From positions 54,031 to 118,030 of the forward strand of contig JBMOMJ010000036.1 of the NCBI GenBank assembly GCA_049324695.1: 64,000 nt of DNA, read 5' to 3'. Shown here in pieces: positions 34,147 through 43,557 of the stretch. Within the stretch, counting starts at the first letter, position 1; each line of letters starts with the position of its first letter. The position numbers and the translations under genes were made by a program. Origin of the DNA: PMG-095 sp049324695 (GTDB taxonomy: Bacteria > Myxococcota_A > Polyangia > Polyangiales > Polyangiaceae). The notes beneath the pieces were generated by a model that did no database searches, was not told where the DNA came from, and worked only from the letters and a program-made list of their open reading frames with translations.

Positions 34147-35168
34147 GAGCTTCGCGCCTCGTGCAAAACGCACTCACCGCGAGCGCCATCGCTCTCGCGC
34201 TGTTTGGCGCGAGCTACGCTCAGGCTCAAACGAGCGCGACGCAAAAGGCCGCCGCCGAAGCTGCCTTCCAGGCGGGCGTTGAGCTGATGGCTCGCGACAA
34301 GGCGGCCGAGGCGTGCGCCAAATTCGAGAGCAGCCAGCAGATGGATCCGGCGCTCGGCACCATGCTGCGTTTGGCAGATTGCTACGAGACGATTGGCAAG
34401 ACAGCGAGCGCTTGGGCGCTCTTCGTCGAAGCGCGCGCACAAGCCGGTGTACAAGGCCGCGTCGATCGCGAAGCCATCGCCGCCGAGCGTGCAAACAGCC
34501 TCGAGCAACGCTTGAGCAAGCTCGAACTCCACGTCGAAGGCAAAGTGGCCGGGCAGGAGCTCAAGATCAACGGCGTCGTCATTCCGCCGGGTTCCTGGGA
34601 CGCGGCGCTCCCGGTTGATCCCGGCAAGCAACGCATCGAAGTGGCCGCGCCAGGCTACCTCGAGTGGTCGACGGACGTGATCGCAACTCCGGGTCCGAGC
34701 GTGCTCGGGGTAAAGATCCCGAAGCTTGCTCCGGCGCCCGAAGAGCCGGCGACGGCGCCGAGCGCTGCTGCTGGCGCTGCGCCAACGACTGCTCCCGCCA
34801 AGTCCAGCTCTGGCAGCGGTGTGCGAACACTCGGCTACGTCACCGGCGTAATCGGCTTGGGTGGCCTTGCTGTCGGCGGCGTGTTTGCGGCGCAAGCGTA
34901 CAGCAAAAACCAGGACTCGCTGCGCGAGTGCCGCAAAGGCGATCCCAACGCTTGCTCTGAAGGCGGCGTGACCTTGCGTGAAGATGCACTCACCGCCGGC
35001 AATCGCGCGACCGTGGCCTTCATCGCGGGCGGCGCGCTGCTCGCAACTGGCGTAACCTTATTGGTGCTCGCTCCGTCACGGCGCGAAAACACTTCAATGT
35101 TCCAGCCGCGGCTTCGGCAGATTGCGTGGCAGGGAAACGCCGGCCTACGTCTTACGGGAGAATTCTGA
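34143..35168 (+). CDS. secreted TPR/PEGA-like protein
   Basis: 341 residues, signal peptide ending in YAQAQ, a short TPR-like part (AAAEAAFQAGVELMARDKAA, RLADCYETIGKTASAWALF), then a beta domain like PEGA (LELHVEGKVAGQELKINGVV), a Pro/Ala spacer, and two C-terminal membrane helices (TGVIGLGGLAVGGVFAAQAY; ATVAFIAGGALLATGVTLLV). This design is common next to Ser/Thr kinases in Polyangiales. Starts within the stop of the previous gene and ends at the start of the next, so it is translationally coupled on both sides. Role unknown. Confidence 0.72.
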   Translation: MRASRLVQNALTASAIALALFGASYAQAQTSATQKAAAEAAFQAGVELMARDKAAEACAKFESSQQMDPALGTMLRLADCYETIGKTASAWALFVEARAQAGVQGRVDREAIAAERANSLEQRLSKLELHVEGKVAGQELKINGVVIPPGSWDAALPVDPGKQRIEVAAPGYLEWSTDVIATPGPSVLGVKIPKLAPAPEEPATAPSAAAGAAPTTAPAKSSSGSGVRTLGYVTGVIGLGGLAVGGVFAAQAYSKNQDSLRECRKGDPNACSEGGVTLREDALTAGNRATVAFIAGGALLATGVTLLVLAPSRRENTSMFQPRLRQIAWQGNAGLRLTGEF

Positions 35169-36049
35169 TGACATCGCGCAGGCTGGCTCCTCCAGTGATT
35201 CGAAGCGCGCTGCTGCTCGCGCTGGGTACCGCCGGCGCGTGTAACCAAGTCTTTGGCATCGAAGAGGCGCACGTCGACCCCACGATCCGCCCCTCGGGTG
35301 GCATCGGAGCTCAGGGCGGCACGAGCAACACCGGCAACGGTGGCTCGAACGCAGCGCAGGGCGGCACCTCCGCTGGCGGCAGCGCGGGGCAACACGCGTA
35401 CGGTGGCATGACCTCAATGGCGGGTGCCGGAGGCTCCGCAGGGCAGGCAGGCGACACGTCGAGCGGCGGGCTCACCGCTGCTGGCAGTGGTGGCGTCGGA
35501 GAAGGCGGCTCTGGTGGCGCAGGCGGTGGCCCCGGCGTGCCCTCGCTGTGTGAAGAGTACTGCAACACGGTTACGCAATACTGCACTGGCGAGAACCTTC
35601 AATACGCCGATCTCGAGCAGTGCTTGAGAGTCTGCGAGTTCTTCCCGCAGGGCGTCGTGGGCGAGCCGGATGGCCATTCCGTCGCGTGCCGTCTGAAATA
35701 CGCCGGAAAGGCTCGCTACGCCGGGGGAACCGAGCTCGCTGCTTATTGCCGCCAAGGAGGGCCCGGCGGTGATGGTCGCTGCGGCAGCAACTGCCAAGGC
35801 TTCTGCGACATCACGCAAGCGACCTGCAATCAAGGCGAAACAGCCCCGTATTTCTACCCGTCGCGGCAAGCTTGCGAGAACTCGTGCGCAACGCTGCCTG
35901 ACATTCCGTTCGTGTACGGCAGCAAGAGCTCTGCTGACGGAAATAGCGTGCAGTGCAGGCTATTTCACGTGATGTCGGCAGCGATGGCAGATCCCGGCGA
36001 GCACTGCGCTCACGTGCTCGGCGTGACACTCTGCGAAGCTTCTAACTAG
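35168..36049 (+). CDS. Cys-rich lipoprotein, function unknown
   Basis: 293 residues from ATG 35168 (TGATG overlap with the previous stop). Signal with lipobox-like GTAGAC, ~100-residue Gly/Ser/Ala spacer, then a ~170-residue domain with 12 or more Cys (CEEYCNTVTQYCTGEN, CGSNCQGFCDITQATC, CENSCATLPDIP), which suggests several disulfides. This domain appears in many myxobacterial lipoproteins linked to kinases. Its last 8 bp overlap the end of the convergent kinase gene. Confidence 0.75.
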   Translation: MTSRRLAPPVIRSALLLALGTAGACNQVFGIEEAHVDPTIRPSGGIGAQGGTSNTGNGGSNAAQGGTSAGGSAGQHAYGGMTSMAGAGGSAGQAGDTSSGGLTAAGSGGVGEGGSGGAGGGPGVPSLCEEYCNTVTQYCTGENLQYADLEQCLRVCEFFPQGVVGEPDGHSVACRLKYAGKARYAGGTELAAYCRQGGPGGDGRCGSNCQGFCDITQATCNQGETAPYFYPSRQACENSCATLPDIPFVYGSKSSADGNSVQCRLFHVMSAAMADPGEHCAHVLGVTLCEASN

Positions 36050-38084
36050 CCCAATGGATCCAGCCCAGGGCCTGTGCGGTCACCAACGCCGCGCAGGCTT
36101 CCTTGCTCGTGATGATGCGCGCTTCCGTGCCGGGATTGTAAGACACGAGGCGCTCGATCGCTGCGTCCACGCTGAGCCCCGCGCCCACGAAGCCCGCGAC
36201 CAGATGCAACGACGCGGGCGCGGTGCCGCGCTCCTTGCCGCTCGCAGCGGCTTCCGCGCGCGGACCAGCCAACACCGGCGTCGAACCGAGCGGCAGTAGC
36301 GAACGCGGTTCGCCCTTCGCCGCCAAAATGCAGCCCGCCATCATCGGGCTCGCCAAATCCAAATCCAGCGGGAAGTCGACGCGCGTCGGCGTTGTGCCTC
36401 GATAAAACGAGACCAATCCCTCTTCCCAAGTGCAGAGCGCCGCCACTCGGTCACGCCCCTGATCGCGAATCGCGCGGAACACGTCGACTGCGTCCACCAA
36501 ATTCAGGCCGATCAAGGTATCGCCCAGGCGTCCGCCGAACATCGCCAATTGGCCGAGCGCCGTCTCGAGTTGTTCGCGTGTCAGCTTGCCGCGGCGTACC
36601 AGGTACTCGCCAAGCAACTCTTCGCGTTCGGACGACGCCACGTGATGCAAGCGCCCCTTCTCGAGGTACATCTCTTTACGGCTCGAACGCCCACCGCTCA
36701 TCGACCGCTGCACGAAGAGGCCCCCGCTTTCTCGGCGAGTCCTCAGGTGTGCGAGCACCTTGAGCATGTTGGTGTCACGCAGCAACACCGAATAATCGGG
36801 CGCGCCCGGCTCGAACACACGGCTCGTCGTGGCCGTGGTCGAAGGCAACAAATGCCGCGCCAGCTCGTGCACGTCGCGAATCTTGCGAAAGTCGGCGCCC
36901 ATCAGGCCCACGTCGTCGTCACCCGAGAGATCACCGGTCGCGACCATTTCGATCAGCTTCGCGAACGTCACGCCTTCGAGCACCTGGCCGGAAACACGCC
37001 GCACACGCGAGAGCGTTTCGGCTGGCATCGACGTTTCGGCCAGACGCACCGCGCGCAGCTTGCTGTTCGACGACTTCGCCGCCTGCATGCGGCTCACGGA
37101 TTCGCGAATCTGCCCCTCGAGCTTACGCGCGAACTGCGAAGAATCACGCGCCCAAGCGACCCACTCGGCGAGCTTGGCCCGCAGCTCCTTCTCAGTCGGG
37201 CGCTCGAACGGCTCGAGCGCGCGGCTCAGCTCTTCGGCGCTCGCGTAACGATCGTCCGGGTCGCGCGCCAAAGCTTTCTCGCACACCGCGAACAAACCGG
37301 GCGGCAAGGTCGCCGCGGCGCCTCGCAGTGGCTCGATGCTAGCGTCGCGAATCGCGAGCAGAACCGCCAACTGCCCGCTGCCGGGAAACACGCGCTCGTT
37401 GATCAACAGCTCACCGAACAACGCAGCCGCCGAAAACAGATCCGCACGATGATCGAACGGTTCACCGGCGACCTGCTCCGGTGACAAGTAGCCGAACTTG
37501 CCCTTCAGTCCTGCGCCTTGCGCAGCCGGCTTCGTCTTCTGCTCGACGCGCGCGATGCCGAAGTCACCGAGCTTCACCTCGCCCTCGATCGATAGGTACA
37601 CGTTCGACGGCGTCACGTCGCGATGCACGATGCCATAAGGTTGGCCGGCGGCATCGCGCGCCGAGTGCACCGCCGAAAGCGCCGCCAGCAGTCGCCGCGC
37701 GATGAACACCGCGAGCCCACTCGGAACACGGCGCTGCTCTGCTTCCGCGCGCCGCAGCAAGCGATACAGATCGACGCCGTCGACGTACTCCATTGCGAGG
37801 TAAGGCTCATCACCCACCATCCCCGCGCCGAAAACCGTCACCACATTGGGGTGCACCACCGCGCGATGCAGCTCCGCTTCACGCTCGAGCAGATCGAACC
37901 CACGCTCACGCGCATTCGGCAACAAGCGCTTCACGACCAAGCGCGCGGCGGGCACCACACCAACCTTGGGTCGCGCAAGAAAGACCTCGGCACTGCCGCC
38001 CACCGCGATGCGTCGCTCGAGCACGAACGGTCCGAAAGGTCTTTGAGCGTCGGGGTGCGACCCCTGCTGCTCGCTGGTCACCAT
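36042..38084 (-). CDS. soluble Ser/Thr protein kinase with C-terminal DUF4388-like region
   Basis: 680 residues. Kinase domain at ~18-290: glycine loop IAVGGSAEVFLA, LVVKRLL, HRDVTPSNVYL, DFGIARV, SPEQVAGEP. No clear membrane helix follows. The C-terminal ~300 residues are like DUF4388/PATAN-type regions (GLFVQRSMSGGRSSRKEMYL, LLGEYLVRRGKLTREQLETA), usually phosphorelay or gliding-related in Myxococcota. The ATG at 38084 follows an obvious start. Convergent with the Cys-rich lipoprotein. Confidence 0.9.
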   Translation of the reverse strand: MVTSEQQGSHPDAQRPFGPFVLERRIAVGGSAEVFLARPKVGVVPAARLVVKRLLPNARERGFDLLEREAELHRAVVHPNVVTVFGAGMVGDEPYLAMEYVDGVDLYRLLRRAEAEQRRVPSGLAVFIARRLLAALSAVHSARDAAGQPYGIVHRDVTPSNVYLSIEGEVKLGDFGIARVEQKTKPAAQGAGLKGKFGYLSPEQVAGEPFDHRADLFSAAALFGELLINERVFPGSGQLAVLLAIRDASIEPLRGAAATLPPGLFAVCEKALARDPDDRYASAEELSRALEPFERPTEKELRAKLAEWVAWARDSSQFARKLEGQIRESVSRMQAAKSSNSKLRAVRLAETSMPAETLSRVRRVSGQVLEGVTFAKLIEMVATGDLSGDDDVGLMGADFRKIRDVHELARHLLPSTTATTSRVFEPGAPDYSVLLRDTNMLKVLAHLRTRRESGGLFVQRSMSGGRSSRKEMYLEKGRLHHVASSEREELLGEYLVRRGKLTREQLETALGQLAMFGGRLGDTLIGLNLVDAVDVFRAIRDQGRDRVAALCTWEEGLVSFYRGTTPTRVDFPLDLDLASPMMAGCILAAKGEPRSLLPLGSTPVLAGPRAEAAASGKERGTAPASLHLVAGFVGAGLSVDAAIERLVSYNPGTEARIITSKEACAALVTAQALGWIHWAS

Positions 38085-38183
38085 CTCATTATGCCGTCAG
38101 TTTCGCGGCCGACGCGAGGTTTGTGGTCCTTGCCTTACCGTGCGGACACGAAACCTAGCAAACCGTGCTAGATAGCCCGCGTC

Positions 38184-39848
38184 ATGCGCTCGCCCGCGAG
38201 CCGGGTGTCCTACAAACGGCGCCAAGGAAATTCCCAAGCAAACCACGCCGCCGCGCGCGCCTCGCGCCTCGTGCTACGGCTCATCGGCGTCGCCGTCCTG
38301 CTATTCGGAGGTTGGGCCGGTTGCCGCTGTCGAGCTACGCCGCCTGCCGCCGAGCCCAAGATCGCACCCTCGCTCCGCCTCGTGTTGATCTCGAGCGTGG
38401 CGGGCGCGCTCGAACCCTGTGGTTGCGTCAAAGACATGTTGGGTGGGGTGAATCATGCAGCCGCCTACCTGCGCGCTCATGCCACCACTCCCACACTCGT
38501 GCTCGGCGCTGGCCCGCTCCTGTTCGCCGATCCCACGCTCAGCGCGGAACGTCGGTCACAGGACGAGTGGAAGGCCGAAGCGCTTTTGCATTCGCTCGCC
38601 AGCATGGGCCTCAAAGCCTGGTCGCCAGGTGCGAACGATTTCGCTGCGGGCATGCCCAAGCTCAGCGAGCTCTCCCAAAACGGCCCGCAGCCGCTCGCCG
38701 CGAACCTGCGCTCCAACGCGGGCAGCTTGCCAGCCAACGGCGTCTACCAAATTGGCGGAGTGAAAGTGGGCGTGGCGGGCGTCAGCCTTCCGAAGTACGC
38801 CGGCAAGTTGCCCGACGGCCTCACTGCGGAGGAGCCGCTCGTCGCGCTGCGCACGCAAGCTGCCGAGCTCGTTCGCCAGGGCACCTCCCTACGCGTCGCG
38901 CTCCTCAGCATGCCGCGTGGTGAAGCCATGCGCCTTGCGGAGCTCGTGCCCGACTTTCAAGTCGTGCTCGTCGGCAAAAGCGCCGACCAAGGTGAGAGCA
39001 ACGATCTACCGAGCCCACCGAGTCGGGTAGGCTCCACCTTGGTGGTCGAGTCACCCAACCACCTGCAATCGTTTTACGTCGTTGACCTCTTCGTCAAAGA
39101 TGGCCGCTTCGTCTTCGAAAACGGCGACGCCAACGCCGAGAAGCGCCAGGAGCTCAACGGCCAAATCCACGACCTCGAAGCGCGCATCGCCGCGGCCGAG
39201 CGCGCATCCGCCCAAAAAGCCGACATCGACGCGCGCCGCCGCGACCTCGACAAACTTCGCGCCGCGCTCCAGTCGCTCGACAAAAACGCAAAACCACCGG
39301 CGGGCAGCCACTACCGCGTCGAACTCGTCGAAGTGCGCGAGCGCCTGGGCGACGACGCCGAAGTTCAAAAGCGCATGCTCGAGTACTACCGCCGTGTGAA
39401 CGACCACAACCGCGAAGCATTCCGCGACAAACTACCGCCGCCGGTCACCGCATCACAAAGCAGCTACGTCGGCGTCGAAGCTTGCGCCACCTGCCACAAG
39501 AGCGAACACGAGTTCTGGCTCAAGACAGGCCACTCCAAAGCGTACGCCACGCTCTCTCGCCAATTCAAAGAGTTCAACCTCGACTGCGTCAGCTGCCACG
39601 TCACCGGCTACGACCAACCCGGCGGCTCCACCGTTACCCACGTGGACAAACTCACCGACGTGCAGTGCGAAGTCTGTCACGGCCCGGGTTCGCGGCACCT
39701 CAAGGATCCCACCGACGCCGCTTTCATCACCGCCAAGCCCGATCTCAACTTGTGTGCGGCCAAGTGCCACCACCCGCCCCACGTAAAACCCGATTGGAAT
39801 ATCGCAGAAGCGCTGCCCCACATCGTCGGCAAGGGCCATGGCGGCTAA
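38184..39848 (+). CDS. phosphatase-like/multihaem cytochrome c fusion
   Basis: 554 residues. A membrane helix or signal (~30-50) is followed by an EPCGC motif (ALEPCGCVKDMLGG) and a 5'-nucleotidase-like metallophosphatase fold to about residue 300 (VGVAGVSLPKY, DFQVVLVGKS), a coiled coil (EKRQELNGQIHDLEARIAA), and a C-terminal cytochrome c554-like part. Haem sites: CATCH, CVSCH, CEVCH, and CAAKCH, the last with three residues between the Cys. These proteins are thought to act in periplasmic electron transfer; substrate unknown. Several metal ligands of true 5'-nucleotidases are not obvious. Confidence 0.78.
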   Translation: MRSPASRVSYKRRQGNSQANHAAARASRLVLRLIGVAVLLFGGWAGCRCRATPPAAEPKIAPSLRLVLISSVAGALEPCGCVKDMLGGVNHAAAYLRAHATTPTLVLGAGPLLFADPTLSAERRSQDEWKAEALLHSLASMGLKAWSPGANDFAAGMPKLSELSQNGPQPLAANLRSNAGSLPANGVYQIGGVKVGVAGVSLPKYAGKLPDGLTAEEPLVALRTQAAELVRQGTSLRVALLSMPRGEAMRLAELVPDFQVVLVGKSADQGESNDLPSPPSRVGSTLVVESPNHLQSFYVVDLFVKDGRFVFENGDANAEKRQELNGQIHDLEARIAAAERASAQKADIDARRRDLDKLRAALQSLDKNAKPPAGSHYRVELVEVRERLGDDAEVQKRMLEYYRRVNDHNREAFRDKLPPPVTASQSSYVGVEACATCHKSEHEFWLKTGHSKAYATLSRQFKEFNLDCVSCHVTGYDQPGGSTVTHVDKLTDVQCEVCHGPGSRHLKDPTDAAFITAKPDLNLCAAKCHHPPHVKPDWNIAEALPHIVGKGHGG

Positions 39849-39955
39849 CGGCTCGCGCTGAAATTCGAAGTCAGCCTTGCCGACTCGTGTGAACAGCGCC
39901 CGTCGTTGAGCCGGCCAATCCACACGAGCGGGCGCCATTCCGCTATTGGTGGGGA

Positions 39956-40843
39956 ATGACGAATCCCATCGAGCAAAGCGTCGTGTCGATCTTCCGCAGC
40001 GAACTCGTTCGCATCGGCAAGACGCCCGTGACGTTGACCACAGTGCTCACCATCGGCGTCATCATCCTCTTTAGCTACATGCTCTCGTGGATCGTTCGCG
40101 CCGCGCTACGTCGCGCCCTGCGCAAACGCGGCGTGGGCGTCGAAAAAGGCGGAGTCAGCGCCGCGGGCCGCGTCTTCCACCACCTCGTCGTGCTCACCGG
40201 CTTCTTCGTCGCGCTCAACACAGTCGGCATCCAACTCCAAGCCCTCTTCGCCGCGGGCGCCGTCTTCGCCGTCGGCTTCGGCTTCGCCATGCAAAACATC
40301 GCTCAAAACTTCGTCTCCGGCGTCATCCTCATGATCGAACGCAGCATCGAGCCCGGCGACATCATCGAAGTCAACTCACACGTCGTCCGCGTCGAACAAA
40401 TGGGAATTCGCGCCACCGTCGTTCGCACCCTCGATGACGAAGACATGATCGTTCCCAACTCCACACTCGTTCAATCCACCGTCAAGAACTTCACCCACCT
40501 CGACAACATCTATCGCATTCGCGTCAACGTTGGCGTCGCTTACTCATCCGATCTCAAACTCGTCCGCCGCGCCCTCGAAGCCGCCGCCAACGGAGTTCCT
40601 TTCCGCGAGCCCACCCACGAACCTCGCGTCCTCCTCCTCGACTTCGGCGCTTCCTCCGTCGTTTACGAAATCTCCGTCTGGATCAAGGACCCTTGGATCT
40701 TTCGCGTACGCATGTCGGAACTCCGTGAGGCAGTTTGGGAAGCCCTCACCTCAAACGCCATCACCGTCGCTTTCCCCCAAATTGACGTGCACTTCGACGA
40801 ACCCGTCGCCCGCGGCCTCGCAGCCCTCGGTCGCGCCGCCTAA
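39956..40843 (+). CDS. MscS-family mechanosensitive channel
   Basis: 295 residues. Three N-terminal membrane helices; the pore helix is Gly/Ala-rich (AAGAVFAVGFGFAMQNIAQN), then the beta domain (RSIEPGDIIEVNSHVVRVEQ, TLDDEDMIVPNSTLVQSTVK) and a C-terminal alpha/beta part. Length matches MscS of E. coli (286). Releases solutes on osmotic downshock. 107 bp after the cytochrome gene, same strand; not clearly an operon. Confidence 0.92.
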   Translation: MTNPIEQSVVSIFRSELVRIGKTPVTLTTVLTIGVIILFSYMLSWIVRAALRRALRKRGVGVEKGGVSAAGRVFHHLVVLTGFFVALNTVGIQLQALFAAGAVFAVGFGFAMQNIAQNFVSGVILMIERSIEPGDIIEVNSHVVRVEQMGIRATVVRTLDDEDMIVPNSTLVQSTVKNFTHLDNIYRIRVNVGVAYSSDLKLVRRALEAAANGVPFREPTHEPRVLLLDFGASSVVYEISVWIKDPWIFRVRMSELREAVWEALTSNAITVAFPQIDVHFDEPVARGLAALGRAA

Positions 40844-41027
40844 CTCGCGCAACAACTCCGACACCTTCCGCGCACCATCCCATCCCCTCATCGCACCACA
40901 CCCCCGCACCAGATCCAGCCGCCCGACGCGCCCACGCCTGGTCACCCCGCTCAAAACTGCTAGAAAGGACCCGCTGCGCAACGACAGCAACGACCAGCAA
41001 CCCTCGCAAGCACATCGCAGGTTCAAC

Positions 41028-41210
41028 ATGGGTACCCTCTCTCCCGTCCACTGGATCATCGTTCTCGTCGTTGTCCTCCTCCTCTTCGGCCCCAGCCGCC
41101 TCGCCAAAGTCGGCAAAGAACTCGGCGAAGGCATTCGCTCCTTCAAGCAAGGCATCGACGACCAGCCCAAGGCCGGCTCCGACGCCTCCTCTGAAAAGCG
41201 CAACGCCTAA
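41028..41210 (+). CDS. tatA: twin-arginine translocase subunit TatA/E
   Basis: 60 residues. The transmembrane helix (PVHWIIVLVVVLLLFGPSRL), FGPSRLAKVGKELGEG hinge and amphipathic helix, and a short charged tail are the TatA signature. ATG 41028 follows GCAGG nine bases upstream. TatA forms the pore of the Tat system for folded proteins. No tatC is in the window, but the next gene encodes a Tat-signal enzyme. Confidence 0.94.
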   Translation: MGTLSPVHWIIVLVVVLLLFGPSRLAKVGKELGEGIRSFKQGIDDQPKAGSDASSEKRNA

Positions 41211-41772
41211 ACCCACCCGCGCTCCAGCCGCGCCGCGCGCCTGAGTTTCCCGACGCACCTCTCCAATCGCGAGAGCTGCCCCCAAACCATTTCGCACCGC
41301 GCGGCCCGGCGTGCTCGCCTGCGGCTGCGCGCGCCGGAGGCCCGCCAAGCGCTCGCATTCGCTCGCGCGGGGGCCTCTCCACATTCCTGCCGCCTCGACG
41401 CAACGTTGTCTCCGCCGTCGCCTCCGACGGCTGCGAACAACTCTGCCCCGCCGCGACACTCCGTTGAGCGCGAACACCGTTGAGCGCGAGCACTCTGCCC
41501 CGCCGCGACACTCCGTTGAGTGCGAACAGCCGAGCGCGAACACAGCGGAGTGCGAACACAGCGGAGTGCGAACACAGCTGAGTGCGAACACTCCGATCGG
41601 TTTCGGGAAGGCATCGCCGAGGTGCGAACGCTCTGATCGGTCGCGAACACTGACCACGTGCACCGCGCCGATCCCGAATTGCATTTTGCACAGAAGTAAC
41701 CCGGCTGCCTTTCTCGACAACGAGAGTCTCGCCTTCTGAGCGCTCCCGCTCTCGAAGAAAGGACGTCACCCG
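41211..41772. other. 562-bp intergenic region with short tandem repeats
   Basis: Lies between tatA and phoX and contains repeats (see 41441-41593). The rest is GC-rich sequence with no gene I recognise; a promoter for phoX would be expected close to 41773 but no clear match was seen. Confidence 0.5.
41441..41593. repeat. clustered short repeats, consensus GCGGAGTGCGAACACA
   Basis: A 36-bp segment starting CTCTGCCCCGCCGCGACACT is present twice (41441-41476 and 41493-41528, one mismatch), then four to five ~16-bp GAGTGCGAACAC units follow head to tail. The pattern could be slippage, or a spaced binding site array upstream of phoX. Confidence 0.8.
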
Positions 41773-43095
41773 ATGACTCGCATGAACCGACGTAGCTTCT
41801 CCTCCGGCATGGCAGCCGCGGGACTCTCGCTGGCCCCCCTCGTGAAGTTGCTCTCGGCGAAAACGGCCCACGCCGCGCCGCCTGCGCACGTTGGCTTTGG
41901 ACCGCTCATTCCCAAGCTCCCCACCAACATGGCAGAGCTCCCCGCCGCGCGACAGAACATTACCTACATGACGTTGCCGGAGGGATTCGAGTACTCCATC
42001 GTCAGCTATTCAGGTCAAATCATGCGTGACGGCAACCCCGTGCCCGGCGCCGCCGACGGCATGGCAGCGTTTCCGGGCCCCTCTGGCACGATCTACCTCG
42101 TGCGCAATCACGAACTCAGCACCAGCGGCACCGCGACCATTGCGCCCGCCTCATCAACGTACGATTTAGCAGTCCGAGGTGGAACTACCAACCTCATCGT
42201 CGACAACGAGGGCCACCTAATCGAGCAGTACGGCTCCCTCGCAGGCACCGAGCGCAACTGTGCTGGCGGCCCGACACCGTGGGGAACCTGGCTCACCTGC
42301 GAAGAGACAGTTGCAATCCGCAATGGCGTCCGCCATGGCTACGTCTTCGAAATCCCCGCTTCCGGCTACGGCAACGCGGCACCCCTCGTTGGCCTTGGTC
42401 GCTTCAACCACGAAGCTGCGGCCGTCGATCCAGAGACCGGCATCGTGTACCTCACCGAAGATCGCGGCGACAGCTTGTTCTACCGCTTCATCCCCTCCGA
42501 GTACGGCAATCTCCGCAGCCCAGGAACACTAGAAGCACTCAAACTCACGGCTTGGCCCACGGGCGTTCACACCGTCACCGGCTTTCGTGGATTCCTCAAT
42601 CAACCCCTAGCTGCCGAATGGGTCAGCATCGACTCTCCCGACCCTGACACCGACACCGTCCGCGCCGAGGGCGCCAGCAAGGGAGCCGCCAAATTCTCGC
42701 GCGGCGAAGGCTGCTGGTTTGGCGATGGCCTCATCTACTTCGTCTGCAGCGACGGCGGCGACCTACGAGCTGGCCAAGTCTTCGCCTACGATCCCCTCCG
42801 CGACACCCTCACCCTCGTCGTCGAATCCACCGATCGCGCCTTGCTCGACGCTCCGGACAACATCACCGTTGGCCCCGACGGTCGCCTCTACCTCTGCGAG
42901 GACGGCAGCGGTGGCGACAACCTCGTTAGCGTCGACCACGATGGCTCCCTCGCCATCCTCGCCCAAAACACCTCCAGCGGCTCCGAGTGGGCTGGTGCCT
43001 GCTTCTCGCCGGCAGGCAACGTCATGTTCGTCAATATGCAAGGCGACGGACTCACTTTCGCGATCAAAGGCCCCTGGCGCCGCAGCGCCCGCTGA
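41773..43095 (+). CDS. phoX: PhoX-family alkaline phosphatase, Tat-exported
   Basis: 440 residues. Tat signal NRRSFSSGMAAAGLSL at 4-19. The propeller-like PhoX/DUF839 fold shows the expected anchors LPEGFEYSIVSYSG, GTIYLVRNHELSTSG, NCAGGPTPWGTWLTCEE, GYVFEIPASG, VGLGRFNHEAAAVDPETG, and LYLCEDGSGGD. PhoX releases phosphate from organic esters with calcium and iron. The neighbouring tatA makes sense for its export. Some proteins of this family have unknown substrates, so phosphatase activity is inferred. Confidence 0.85.
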   Translation: MTRMNRRSFSSGMAAAGLSLAPLVKLLSAKTAHAAPPAHVGFGPLIPKLPTNMAELPAARQNITYMTLPEGFEYSIVSYSGQIMRDGNPVPGAADGMAAFPGPSGTIYLVRNHELSTSGTATIAPASSTYDLAVRGGTTNLIVDNEGHLIEQYGSLAGTERNCAGGPTPWGTWLTCEETVAIRNGVRHGYVFEIPASGYGNAAPLVGLGRFNHEAAAVDPETGIVYLTEDRGDSLFYRFIPSEYGNLRSPGTLEALKLTAWPTGVHTVTGFRGFLNQPLAAEWVSIDSPDPDTDTVRAEGASKGAAKFSRGEGCWFGDGLIYFVCSDGGDLRAGQVFAYDPLRDTLTLVVESTDRALLDAPDNITVGPDGRLYLCEDGSGGDNLVSVDHDGSLAILAQNTSSGSEWAGACFSPAGNVMFVNMQGDGLTFAIKGPWRRSAR

Positions 43096-43557
43096 GCCTC
43101 GAGTCACCATCACCAGCACACCGCCGATGCGCACGCCCCGGACCAGGGCATCCCGGGCGTGCGCGCTCGGCGTTCCATCTACCCGTCTCCCCATTTTGCA
43201 GCGGCGCAGCCCACCCGAGCGCGACGAAATCGTCCTTACCTTCATCGCCCGCAGAAGTTCCTTACGAAAAAATCCCCCGCCGAAGCTCCTTACGAAAAAT
43301 CGCACAAGCCGCGTCCCGCCGATACCTCACGGCAACCCAACAACGCGTGACGGATTCGTGCGCTCTGCGCACTGCGTGGGACCGGTTTTGCGAAGCCAAT
43401 TTCGCGAACTTGCGAGCTCCAACCGCATCCCGCCGGGATGGCGAACGCGGAACGATCCGTCCAAAGTACACGACCATTCGCTGACGAATCCGCGCGGGAT
43501 CAACCCGGCGTGTAAATGTTGTTGCGGAATGCTCGCACTTGGGCAAAAGCATCCCGC
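43096..43557. other. 462-bp intergenic region
   Basis: Between phoX and the GH8 gene. A direct repeat of GAAGTTCCTTACGAAAAA (43254 and, with one change, 43282) is the only structure noticed. Promoter of the GH8 gene probably here; no gene recognised. Confidence 0.5.

Noticed and set aside
36549..37484. Forward frame inside the second kinase
   Set aside because: Antisense shadow of a well-supported kinase.
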